Source of the DNA: a virus
Virus record (IMG/VR): IMGVR_UViG_3300021976_000044
Location: 1 to 34,762 of that record
Strand: one strand, 5' to 3'
Length of the DNA: 34,762 nt
In this document: piece after piece, positions 1 through 4,654 of the stretch
Numbering within the stretch: position 1 is the stretch's first letter
Layout: every line of letters starts with the position of its first letter
Program-made: the position numbers and the translations under genes
The notes under the pieces: model-generated
Seen by the model: only the letters and a program-made list of their open reading frames with translations
Told to the model about the DNA's origin: nothing
The model's database searches: none

Positions 1-1
1 C

Positions 2-295
2 ACGAATGACAACCTCAGAGAGGTAGAGAACGAAGCACTTGCGTTCTTGCCTCAGAGTACTTCATCAGATATCACCCTAGGAGCGATGTCAATGGCACGT
101 CGTGACCTAAGGGGCAAGGGATGGATCCGAAACATCGTGCATGACTCTATCCTGGCAGAGTGTCACAAAGACGATGCAGAAGAGGTAGGCGAGATCCTGA
201 ACAGCCGGATGCTAGAGTCCGCATACGAGATCGTAGGCGACTACGTTCCCTTCAAGACAGAGCTTAAAGTAGGTACAAGCTGGGGCCAGGTGTAG
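2..295 (+). CDS. DNA polymerase I (family A), C-terminal end, partial
   Basis: The reading frame is open from base 2 and runs into the window from the left, so only the last 97 residues are present. The segment NIVHDSILAE is motif C of family A DNA polymerases, in which the His-Asp pair supplies a catalytic metal ligand of the palm. The preceding PQSTSSDI stretch corresponds to the conserved Q-G-x-A-A-D-like helix of this family, and the end KVGTSWGQV resembles the usual family terminus. The product should be the phage replicative polymerase. A TTG at 47 could be mistaken for a start, but homologous residues lie upstream of it. It is followed after 2 bases by the next gene, so it heads the operon seen here. 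The N-terminus is outside the window. Confidence 0.9.
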   Translation, partial: TNDNLREVENEALAFLPQSTSSDITLGAMSMARRDLRGKGWIRNIVHDSILAECHKDDAEEVGEILNSRMLESAYEIVGDYVPFKTELKVGTSWGQV

Positions 296-297
296 AT

Positions 298-492
298 ATG
301 ACTATCAGAGTTGTACGTCTTATGGAGTATACGTACCCAGATCTAGAGACAGCGCATGCAGATATGGCTCGTTGGGCTGTACAAGGAACCTTTAGTCCTG
401 GTGGTAACAAGCTCATCACCTCGACAGTGATCATCAACCCGACACCTTTCGAATCTGTCATTGTACGCGAAGCCCAGGAGGTACCAGAGTAA
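298..492 (+). CDS. Small conserved phage protein, function unknown
   Basis: This encodes 64 residues starting MTIRVVRLMEY, directly after the polymerase gene, with its stop overlapping the ATG of the MazG-like gene (TAATG). It contains a short helix around DLETAHADMARW followed by beta-like segments (NKLITSTVIIN). Small proteins of this style, with a basic MTIR start and a DMARW-like helix, occur near replication genes in actinobacteriophages, but I know no function. No transmembrane segment or metal motif is visible. The tight spacing to both neighbours supports it being a real translated gene. Confidence 0.75.
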   Translation: MTIRVVRLMEYTYPDLETAHADMARWAVQGTFSPGGNKLITSTVIINPTPFESVIVREAQEVPE

Positions 493-857
493 TGACCAAG
501 CTGTACAATCCAAACAAGACGCTCGAAGAGATGCAAGCTGAAATCAAGCAGGTCAACGAGATGAATGGCTGGTTCGACAAGACCAGAACATTCGGTGATG
601 ACATTGCTCTCCTTCACTCTGAAGTGTCAGAGATGTTCGAAGCCTTCCGTGAGCATGGCCTAGAAGACGTGACAGCTCTGCCTTTCAAACCTGGCTGGCT
701 ACCCAAGCCAGAAGGTGTTGGTAGCGAAGCTGCTGACATCTTGATTCGTCTACTTGACACCTGTGATCGACAAAGCATCGACCTCCGTGCAGAGTACGAA
801 AGGAAGATCGCACACAACAAGACTCGAGGTCACCGTCATGGAGGTAAGAACATCTGA
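492..857 (+). CDS. MazG-like nucleotide pyrophosphohydrolase
   Basis: The 121-residue product has the paired metal-binding motifs of the MazG/all-alpha NTP pyrophosphatase superfamily: E-x-x-E in SEVSEMFEAFRE (about residues 43-54) and E-x-x-D in SEAADILIRLLD (about residues 78-89). Enzymes of this family hydrolyse nucleoside triphosphates to monophosphate and pyrophosphate, cleaning the nucleotide pool or, in phages, possibly lowering alarmone-like signals. Its place beside the DNA polymerase fits a nucleotide-metabolism role. The start ATG overlaps the upstream stop, and the stop overlaps the next ATG (TGATG). The C-terminus is basic and His-rich (KTRGHRHGGK). The substrate cannot be told from sequence. 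Confidence 0.88.
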   Translation: MTKLYNPNKTLEEMQAEIKQVNEMNGWFDKTRTFGDDIALLHSEVSEMFEAFREHGLEDVTALPFKPGWLPKPEGVGSEAADILIRLLDTCDRQSIDLRAEYERKIAHNKTRGHRHGGKNI

Positions 858-1021
858 TGGAGATCACATTACGATGTGCATGTGGCGCAAGCCTTAGTGT
901 ACAGGACTCATCCGAGATAGCGAATGGCACTGCAATGAGGCTATGGTTTGAACAGCACCCTCACAATAATGACCATGCTGTCATTAACTCTCACGAGGCA
1001 ATTGCAAAGGTACCAGAGTAA
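857..1021 (+). CDS. Small protein with a Cys-rich N-terminus, unknown
   Basis: This 54-codon gene begins MEITLRCACGAS. The ATG overlaps the MazG stop and its own TAA overlaps the next ATG. The CAC pair and the later HPHNNDHAVINSH segment give two cysteines and several histidines, so a small zinc-ribbon-like or half zinc-finger fold is possible, but the full set of four ligands in a standard arrangement is not present. Similar tiny 'RCxCG ... HxxH' proteins are frequent in phages of actinobacteria. The assignment as a gene rests on the perfectly chained overlaps on both sides. Confidence 0.7.
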   Translation: MEITLRCACGASLSVQDSSEIANGTAMRLWFEQHPHNNDHAVINSHEAIAKVPE

Positions 1022-1200
1022 TGGCACTCGATGATTCGGTCTTCAACTACGAGGCAACAAAGTCCTTCGGTAGCCAACAGGAAGCTCTAGACTGGGCTAT
1101 TGAACAGAAGAAGAATGGAGGCCCTAAGTATATGGTACAGCAGAGCAAGGCATCAGAGCAGCCATGGGAGGCCGTTCAAGCCTGGTTGAACTTACGATAA
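1021..1200 (+). CDS. Small hypothetical protein (59 aa)
   Basis: The product starts MALDDSVFNYEATKSFGSQ and ends AVQAWLNLR. The ATG overlaps the upstream TAA, and its TAA overlaps the ATG at 1200, matching the chained pattern of this operon. The sequence EALDWAIEQKKNGGPKYMVQQSKASEQPWEAVQAWL looks like a compact alpha/beta module. No catalytic motif is visible and I do not recognise the family. It is most likely an accessory early protein. Confidence 0.65.
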   Translation: MALDDSVFNYEATKSFGSQQEALDWAIEQKKNGGPKYMVQQSKASEQPWEAVQAWLNLR

Positions 1201-1391
1201 TGGGTGCTAACAGTAAAAGAGAGCCTTCAAGTGACCAACGCGGTGTTGCCATCATGTGGCATGAGATGTACATAGCACTACGCGATGCAGGCTTTACTGA
1301 GTCACAAGCATTGACTATCATTGGCCAGAACATTATGGCTTCGTTCATTGCTGGCAGCTTGGATAACGATGACGATGACAACTCAGGCTGA
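1200..1391 (+). CDS. Small hypothetical protein with acidic C-terminus
   Basis: Sixty-three residues beginning MGANSKREPSSDQRG. The start at 1200 is chosen because it overlaps the previous stop; a longer upstream extension to 1164 would overlap the previous gene by 37 bases, and an internal ATG at 1254 is also possible. The centre (MYIALRDAGFTESQALTIIGQNIMASFI) looks like a helix-turn-helix-sized helical pair, with 'AGFTESQALTII' resembling a short UBA/HTH-like helix. The end is DNDDDDNSG, strongly acidic. The acidic tail is encoded by a GATGAC repeat that also contains the start of the next gene. Confidence 0.65.
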   Translation: MGANSKREPSSDQRGVAIMWHEMYIALRDAGFTESQALTIIGQNIMASFIAGSLDNDDDDNSG

Positions 1392-1602
1392 ACGTATTGA
1401 CATACTAGAACGTAAGGTCGAACTACTTGAGAAGACATTGCATCTTACACTCGTAGGTGTAGGTCCAATGCTTGAGTACATGGATAAGATGATGGAGGAG
1501 ATTGATGGGAGACCTCGTCCTTCTGATCGAGCTCGCACCAAAACTCGAACCACCAATCGAGTACAAGGCACTAAACCGTCTGTCAAACAGAGAGGGCAAT
1601 GA
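1369..1602 (+). CDS. Small coiled-coil protein, overlapped at both ends
   Basis: The frame begins with two possible starts, ATG at 1369 and ATG at 1375, both inside the end of the preceding gene. Residues RIDILERKVELLEKTLHL form a clear heptad coiled coil, followed by VGPMLEYMDKMMEEIDG. The last third (PRPSDRARTKTRTTNRV) is Arg/Thr-rich and lies over the start of the next gene in another frame, so it may be biased by that gene. An oligomeric accessory protein is plausible. No family is recognised. Confidence 0.55.
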   Translation: MTMTTQAERIDILERKVELLEKTLHLTLVGVGPMLEYMDKMMEEIDGRPRPSDRARTKTRTTNRVQGTKPSVKQRGQ

Positions 1603-1747
1603 CTTCCCTAAAATCAAGAGGCGGATAGGCCAACACAAGTTCTATGATGCTGACCAAGTCACTGAGTGGTACGGACTATGGAAACGGGCAAACGGTAACA
1701 GAGGGAGGAGACCAAATGCCCAGAGGAAAGAACGCAGAGGTAGGTGA
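1505..1747 (+). CDS. Helix-turn-helix / excisionase-like DNA-binding protein
   Basis: The 80-residue product holds the segment DFPKIKRRIGQHKFYDADQVTEWY, typical of the MerR/excisionase-like winged helix: a 'P.P.R..G..R.Y...EV..W'-like wing with the final helix before the tail. The tail KRANGNRGRRPNAQRKERRGR is very basic and suits DNA binding. The ATG at 1505 is preferred over a TTG at 1502. The gene overlaps its upstream neighbour by 98 bases and the downstream HNH-like gene by 32 bases, an unusually deep overlap for this operon. Role: a transcription or recombination accessory factor; the partner site is unknown. Confidence 0.7.
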   Translation: MGDLVLLIELAPKLEPPIEYKALNRLSNREGNDFPKIKRRIGQHKFYDADQVTEWYGLWKRANGNRGRRPNAQRKERRGR

Positions 1748-2030
1748 CACCTATACATCTGCTAATGGATATCATTACACCAAGACCAAAGAGCAGGGCT
1801 ACCGTCTCACGCATCACATCTTAGCAGAGGAGATGTTAGGTCGTTCTCTCAAGTCGAACGAGATGGTAAAGTTCATAGACGGGAACAAAAAGAACCTCAA
1901 GAAAAACAATGTCAAGGTCATAGAGAAAGGTACGAGCTCACTACGTAGAAGGAAGGCACAGATCGAAGCGCGCATGCAGGAACTACAAGCAGAGCTGGAC
2001 GACATCGAACGAGAGATTCTAGGAAGCTGA
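1716..2030 (+). CDS. HNH-endonuclease-like protein lacking the catalytic His
   Basis: An excellent ribosome binding site (GAGGGAGGAG at 1701-1710) precedes ATG 1716. The 104-residue product contains the phage HNH_3-like layout 'Y-R-L-T-H-H-I-L-A-E-E-M-L-G-R-S-L' then 'EMVKFIDGNKKNLKKNNVKVI'. Canonical members read E-x-V-H-H-x-D-G-N-x-x-N-N-x-x-x-N-L; here the two histidines are replaced by Lys-Phe and the first paired Asn-Asn by Asn-Leu. The fold is therefore likely kept while nuclease chemistry is doubtful. A C-terminal coiled coil (RRKAQIEARMQELQAELDDIEREI) follows. It could be a DNA-binding protein derived from a homing-type nuclease. Confidence 0.7.
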   Translation: MPRGKNAEVGDTYTSANGYHYTKTKEQGYRLTHHILAEEMLGRSLKSNEMVKFIDGNKKNLKKNNVKVIEKGTSSLRRRKAQIEARMQELQAELDDIEREILGS

Positions 2031-2184
2031 AGCTAGGTTTATACTATGGTCTATCCGAGTCTATTGTAGGTCTACCAAATAATTCATAGGGGTTACGTGG
2101 GTTAGTGAGGCTTGAGATTTCTCAGGTTTATACTCGAGTCTAACCGCTTGACACATATCAAAAGACCACAGGTGGGAGAGGTTA
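2031..2184 (+). promoter_or_regulatory. Intergenic leader with split direct repeat and foldbacks
   Basis: This is the largest gap in the left operon. AGGTTTATACT at 2035-2045 is followed, after 10 bases, by CGAGTCTA at 2056-2063; the same two blocks recur fused at 2124-2142. GGTTAG (2100-2105) is complementary to CTAACC (2140-2145), enclosing a hairpin with CTTGAG (2111-2116) and CTCAGG (2121-2126). TTGACA at 2148-2153 resembles a -35 box, but no good -10 follows at normal spacing. The end supplies the ribosome binding site GGTGGGAGAGG for the gene at 2185. A leader RNA or operator region is the likely role; no open reading frame of note is present. Confidence 0.4.
2035..2142 (+). repeat. Direct repeat pair, one copy split by 10 bp
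   Basis: Copy A is AGGTTTATACT (2035-2045), ten unrelated bases (2046-2055), then CGAGTCTA (2056-2063). Copy B is the same 19 bases without the insert, 2124-2142. The extra 10 bp is about one helical turn, which would keep both half-sites on the same face of DNA. Confidence 0.6.
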
Positions 2185-2388
2185 ATGTTTGAGGTACGCA
2201 TTGCTGTTCTGGATCATCAGGCCGCACGAGATCTGACGGGATACACAAGCTCTTCGACTGAAGCGTACTGTGAAACGTATGCAGATGCACACAGAGCTTT
2301 GGATGCCTTGTTAGAGATCCATGGGATCAAGGAGCGAGAGGCTGACATCGATAAGGTAGATCCAAGAAAAGGTCCAAGGGACTTCTGA
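2185..2388 (+). CDS. Small hypothetical protein (67 aa)
   Basis: The gene starts at ATG 2185 with the purine-rich site GGTGGGAGAGG 5 bases upstream, and its TGA overlaps the ATG of the next gene. The product begins MFEVRIAVLDHQAARDLTGY and continues with a helix (AYADAHRALDALLEIHG-like region) before a charged tail. The strand-helix layout suggests a small alpha/beta protein. No catalytic motif is visible and I do not recognise a family. Confidence 0.65.
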   Translation: MFEVRIAVLDHQAARDLTGYTSSSTEAYCETYADAHRALDALLEIHGIKEREADIDKVDPRKGPRDF

Positions 2389-2624
2389 TGAATAACTTAG
2401 AACAACTCCTCTCACTGCTCGATGCCTGGGGTGTTCCATATGAGGTCATGCCTGGAAAGGAAGCTGTTGTTACGGATGATCCTGATCAACCTCCACTAGC
2501 TGATAAGTTGGTCAGAGTTGGAGATCAGGACTTCAACGGAAAGGTCACAGGTTACGGAGGGTTCTATACAGACTTTGAATTCGATGCCTCTGATCAGTTT
2601 ATTCGTATGGGAGCTTGGGAATGA
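2388..2624 (+). CDS. Small acidic hypothetical protein (78 aa)
   Basis: The product begins MNNLEQLLSLLDAWGVPYEV. Both ends overlap neighbours by the ATGA arrangement, supporting translational coupling. After one amphipathic helix the rest appears beta-rich, ending with GYGGFYTDFEFDASDQFIRMGAWE. Asp and Glu dominate. The pattern of an N-terminal helix plus several strands is common in phage small proteins of unknown role. Its place just before the resolvase gene hints at an early function, without more detail. Confidence 0.65.
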   Translation: MNNLEQLLSLLDAWGVPYEVMPGKEAVVTDDPDQPPLADKLVRVGDQDFNGKVTGYGGFYTDFEFDASDQFIRMGAWE

Positions 2625-3118
2625 GACTATGGGGATTCGATCCCGGAGGTACAACAGGATGGGCCTGCTTTGATCTCAATGCGCCCGAAGCTGTTCGGTG
2701 GGACACGTGTGGTGAGATTGGTCCTGAGGAGCATCACTGGAAGCTCTGGGAGTTCCTACAAGAGCGTGTCAATGTAAACGAAGACCGAATTGTATGTGAG
2801 TCATTCCAGTACAGAGCTCACCTGGATAAGGCTGAGCTAATCTCGTGCGAGTACATTGGTGTTGTCAAGTTGTACTGTGCGGACTACGGATTGACTCCCC
2901 ACTTCCAGACAGCGTCGCAGGGTAAGATCAAGGAGGATCGTCCTGGTAAGCAGGGCAGCTTTACACAAAAGCGCCATCTCGAGAAACTAGGCCTGTGGAT
3001 CCCTGGACAGAAGCACGCGATGGACGGCTATGGACATTTGCTTTACTACATCATCCATTGTGGTGATCCAGCCTTTGCTGACCTACGACTCAAGCTCCTG
3101 ACGATTGGATGGAAGTGA
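2621..3118 (+). CDS. RuvC-like Holliday junction resolvase
   Basis: The 165-residue protein has the RNase H-like fold signature of RuvC: MRLWGFDPGGTTGWA with catalytic Asp7 and the GGTTG turn, Glu60 in DRIVCESFQ, and the C-terminal acidic site around AMDGYGHLLYY (Asp135, His139). These residues coordinate magnesium to cut branched DNA. Phage members process recombination or replication intermediates before packaging. ATG 2621 overlaps the upstream stop (ATGA); a TTG two codons earlier is less likely. Its stop overlaps the GTG start of the next gene. The location with polymerase and HNH-like genes fits a DNA-processing role. Confidence 0.85.
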   Translation: MRLWGFDPGGTTGWACFDLNAPEAVRWDTCGEIGPEEHHWKLWEFLQERVNVNEDRIVCESFQYRAHLDKAELISCEYIGVVKLYCADYGLTPHFQTASQGKIKEDRPGKQGSFTQKRHLEKLGLWIPGQKHAMDGYGHLLYYIIHCGDPAFADLRLKLLTIGWK

Positions 3119-3270
3119 CTGAAGACGAACCTTGTCCACTACAAGAGAAACATACCGATGCACCTAGAGAGTACTACGCATTCATGCGATGGGCTACAGA
3201 GATGAGCAGGACACACATCCAAGTCATGTGTGAAGGCTGCGGACTCTACAAGATATGGATTCCAAAATGA
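3115..3270 (+). CDS. Small protein with C-x-x-C pair, unknown
   Basis: A 51-residue protein starting at GTG 3115, which overlaps the resolvase stop (GTGA). It contains a helix (REYYAFMRWATEMSRTH) and then QVMCEGCGLYKIWIPK, a CxxCG knuckle typical of half zinc ribbons. An extra Cys lies at residue 7. Its TGA overlaps ATG 3267. The chain of overlaps and the CxxC knuckle support a real gene, probably a small nucleic-acid-associated or scaffold-type zinc protein. Confidence 0.6.
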   Translation: MTEDEPCPLQEKHTDAPREYYAFMRWATEMSRTHIQVMCEGCGLYKIWIPK

Positions 3271-3476
3271 ACGTAGGCGACAGAGTAAAGACAACAGCTG
3301 AGTGGAACAAAGAGTACTACAACAAAGGTGCTGTAGGTACTGTTTTGCAAGTAGCGATCAAGGGTCCTAATCCACACAAGCCAGAGCGCAACATTCGAGT
3401 TGTCTTGGACTACTCTATTGGTGCATGGGAACGTCTGTGGTTCGATCCGGAACACTTGGAGCCAGAAGATGGCTGA
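3267..3476 (+). CDS. SH3-like beta-barrel small protein
   Basis: Start at ATG 3267 is chosen for the ATGA overlap with the upstream stop; an in-frame ATG at 3255 would lie inside that gene. The 69 residues MNVGDRVKTTAEWNKEYYNKGAVGTVLQVAIKG...RVVLDYSIGAWERLWFDPEHLEPE look like a small beta barrel of the KOW/SH3 type ('VGDRV...KGxxGTV' followed by 'WFxPEHLE'). Proteins with this pattern are common small phage accessory factors. Function is unknown. Confidence 0.65.
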   Translation: MNVGDRVKTTAEWNKEYYNKGAVGTVLQVAIKGPNPHKPERNIRVVLDYSIGAWERLWFDPEHLEPEDG

Positions 3477-3684
3477 GACACTTCTAGTAGGCGATAGTGG
3501 TGTTGACCATGATGTTGGAGATGAAGGCTGCAGAGCTTGTTGGAGTGGCTTCCCTCTACCTTGTGGTGAGAAAGACTGCAAGGGATTAGTACACACTACC
3601 TTCGGTGACGAGAACATGGACTGCGATTACTGGTTGTACTACAAGTGTGATGTATGCGGATCTACAGATAGGGTAGGAGAGTGA
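3469..3684 (+). CDS. Cys-rich, probable zinc-binding small protein
   Basis: Starting at ATG 3469 inside the end of the previous gene, the 71-residue product carries CRACW, CGEKDC and a C-terminal CDVCG knuckle, giving six or more cysteines plus a histidine, arranged as a likely zinc ribbon. The pattern C-x2-C ... C-x4-C ... C-x2-C suggests two binding sites. Many such ribbons appear in actinobacteriophage early operons. Nothing more specific can be assigned. Confidence 0.65.
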   Translation: MAETLLVGDSGVDHDVGDEGCRACWSGFPLPCGEKDCKGLVHTTFGDENMDCDYWLYYKCDVCGSTDRVGE

Positions 3685-3875
3685 TGAGGAGTCCTAGCAG
3701 ACCTTATGAGTGCGACGCAGAAGGGAAGTGTGTTACACCTACCGTTCGACTCTTGGGTGGTGCTGACGAGCATATCATTTCAGGGCCTATGATGTACCTT
3801 AAGTACCATGCGGAGTGCTGTCCAAAGGAAATTGGTGGAGAAGATTGCTCTACTTGTATGATCGAACAGGAGTAG
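3684..3875 (+). CDS. Cys-rich small protein, unknown
   Basis: ATG 3684 overlaps the TGA of the upstream gene; a GTG at 3681 is an alternative one codon earlier. The 63-residue product includes YECDAEGKCV, HAECCPKEIGGEDCSTCM, giving eight cysteines in two clusters. It resembles the preceding gene in being a small zinc-finger-like protein, though the spacing differs. Both may have arisen as small metal-binding modules. No family name is recognised. Confidence 0.6.
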   Translation: MRSPSRPYECDAEGKCVTPTVRLLGGADEHIISGPMMYLKYHAECCPKEIGGEDCSTCMIEQE

Positions 3876-3879
3876 ACTA

Positions 3880-4062
3880 ATGCCCGTACTACCTGAATGG
3901 TTTGAGAACAAAGCTCCTGGACCTGGTAGGGACTTTGATGGGTGCCCTAAGGAGTGTGGAAGCATCATCCTGATCACAGGGGTCTTCGTTGGAGGATGGA
4001 TTGCGACAATGCGTTACTTTGGAGGGAAGTCAAGGGATCGCAAACCCTTTTATGACAAGTGA
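3880..4062 (+). CDS. Small single-pass membrane protein
   Basis: A 60-residue protein, last gene of the rightward operon. The first half is soluble (MPVLPEWFENKAPGPGRDFDG), followed by a hydrophobic stretch SIILITGVFVGGWIATM (about residues 28-44) that could span the membrane, then a basic tail (KSRDRKPFYDK). The basic C-terminal tail suggests the C-terminus inside the cell. It starts 4 bases after the previous stop with a weak Shine-Dalgarno. No function is suggested. Confidence 0.55.
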   Translation: MPVLPEWFENKAPGPGRDFDGCPKECGSIILITGVFVGGWIATMRYFGGKSRDRKPFYDK

Positions 4063-4195
4063 GGAAATACCTAGTGACACGTTAAATGTACGAGTGAGAA
4101 TTAACGTTCACTTAACAACGGCAGCACCCCCTAGCTAGAGGGATCTGGACGCTCGGAGGATACGTTCAGATAGCTAGGGGGTGCTGGTCTGTGTA
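4063..4195. other. Convergent intergenic region
   Basis: Rightward and leftward gene blocks meet here. A short inverted repeat ACGTTAA (4079-4085) / TTAACGT (4101-4107) precedes the long two-part hairpin at 4123-4185. No open reading frame is supported. Confidence 0.7.
4123..4185. terminator. Long two-part hairpin, probable bidirectional terminator
   Basis: AGCACCCCCTAGCTA (4123-4137) is perfectly complementary to TAGCTAGGGGGTGCT (4171-4185). Inside, TCTGGACG (4144-4151) pairs with CGTTCAGA (4163-4170) with one G-U pair, leaving a 6-base bulge GAGGGA (4138-4143) and an 11-base loop. It sits exactly between convergent operons, which favours bidirectional transcription termination. No T-run follows on either strand, so it is not a standard intrinsic terminator; RNase III processing or another structural role is possible. 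Confidence 0.65.
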
Positions 4196-4360
4196 CTAGA
4201 TGTTGAAGAGGGCTTTGGTACGGACGATAAACTCGACTGCGATCCAGCAGGCTAGTCCGGCAGCAACGTAGCCAAGATACTTAGGCTGCCTTACACCTAA
4301 CATGGCAAGGACAAAGAAGACGAGTCCTAGCAGAACCAAGAGCCAGTAAATGGTTTCCAT
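4196..4360 (-). CDS. Small two-pass membrane protein (54 aa)
   Basis: Reading from 4360 gives METIYWLLVLLGLVFFVLAM, a first membrane span, then a short basic loop (GVRQPKYLG) and a second span YVAAGLACWIAVEFIV, ending RTKALFNI. A strong ribosome binding site, AAAGGGGGTGAT, lies just upstream. It is the last gene of the 30-kb leftward block, beyond the minor tail genes. Two spans in 54 residues recall small holin or antiholin-like proteins, but a lysis role is only a guess because the clear lysis cassette is elsewhere. Confidence 0.7.
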   Translation of the reverse strand: METIYWLLVLLGLVFFVLAMLGVRQPKYLGYVAAGLACWIAVEFIVRTKALFNI

Positions 4361-4375
4361 AGCAATCACCCCCTT

Positions 4376-4645
4376 TCAGGGTAGCGCCTGTATTGCTTCA
4401 ACAGCAGTTAGGATCTGGGCGTCAGTGACTACGTCGTTGCGAGCTCCTGTATCTGGATTGAAATTGGGATTCCTAGTCGCTGTAGCAAATGCCCAATCAT
4501 CATCACCAATCGCAGCACAAAGTTGATAGATATTGGAAGCAGTCCACTGTTCAGGATTACTGATCTGTTCCGCGGCAGCGCAAGCAACGAGTCTGCTTCG
4601 TAGGCTTCCACTATTGACCATTTCACTGATACTCGCGTAGCCCAT
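4376..4645 (-). CDS. Conserved hypothetical phage protein near tail genes
   Basis: An 89-residue protein beginning MGYASISEMVNSGSLRSRLVACAAAEQ and containing NPEQWTASNIYQLCAA and NPDTGARNDVVTDAQILTAVEAI. Small proteins with this layout ('...LRSRITACAAQEG...DPEQWA...ITDAQILSAVQAI') are commonly found after minor tail genes in actinobacteriophages, from memory of the family; their role is not known. It lies 9 bases after the large minor tail gene and shares its transcription unit. Confidence 0.7.
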   Translation of the reverse strand: MGYASISEMVNSGSLRSRLVACAAAEQISNPEQWTASNIYQLCAAIGDDDWAFATATRNPNFNPDTGARNDVVTDAQILTAVEAIQALP

Positions 4646-4654
4646 TTGATCTCC

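Noticed and set aside
1164-1199. Earlier start for the gene at 1200
   Set aside because: It would lie wholly inside the preceding gene and break the chained start-stop pattern.
2148-2153. TTGACA as a -35 box
   Set aside because: No -10-like hexamer is found 16-18 bases downstream, so no promoter is called.
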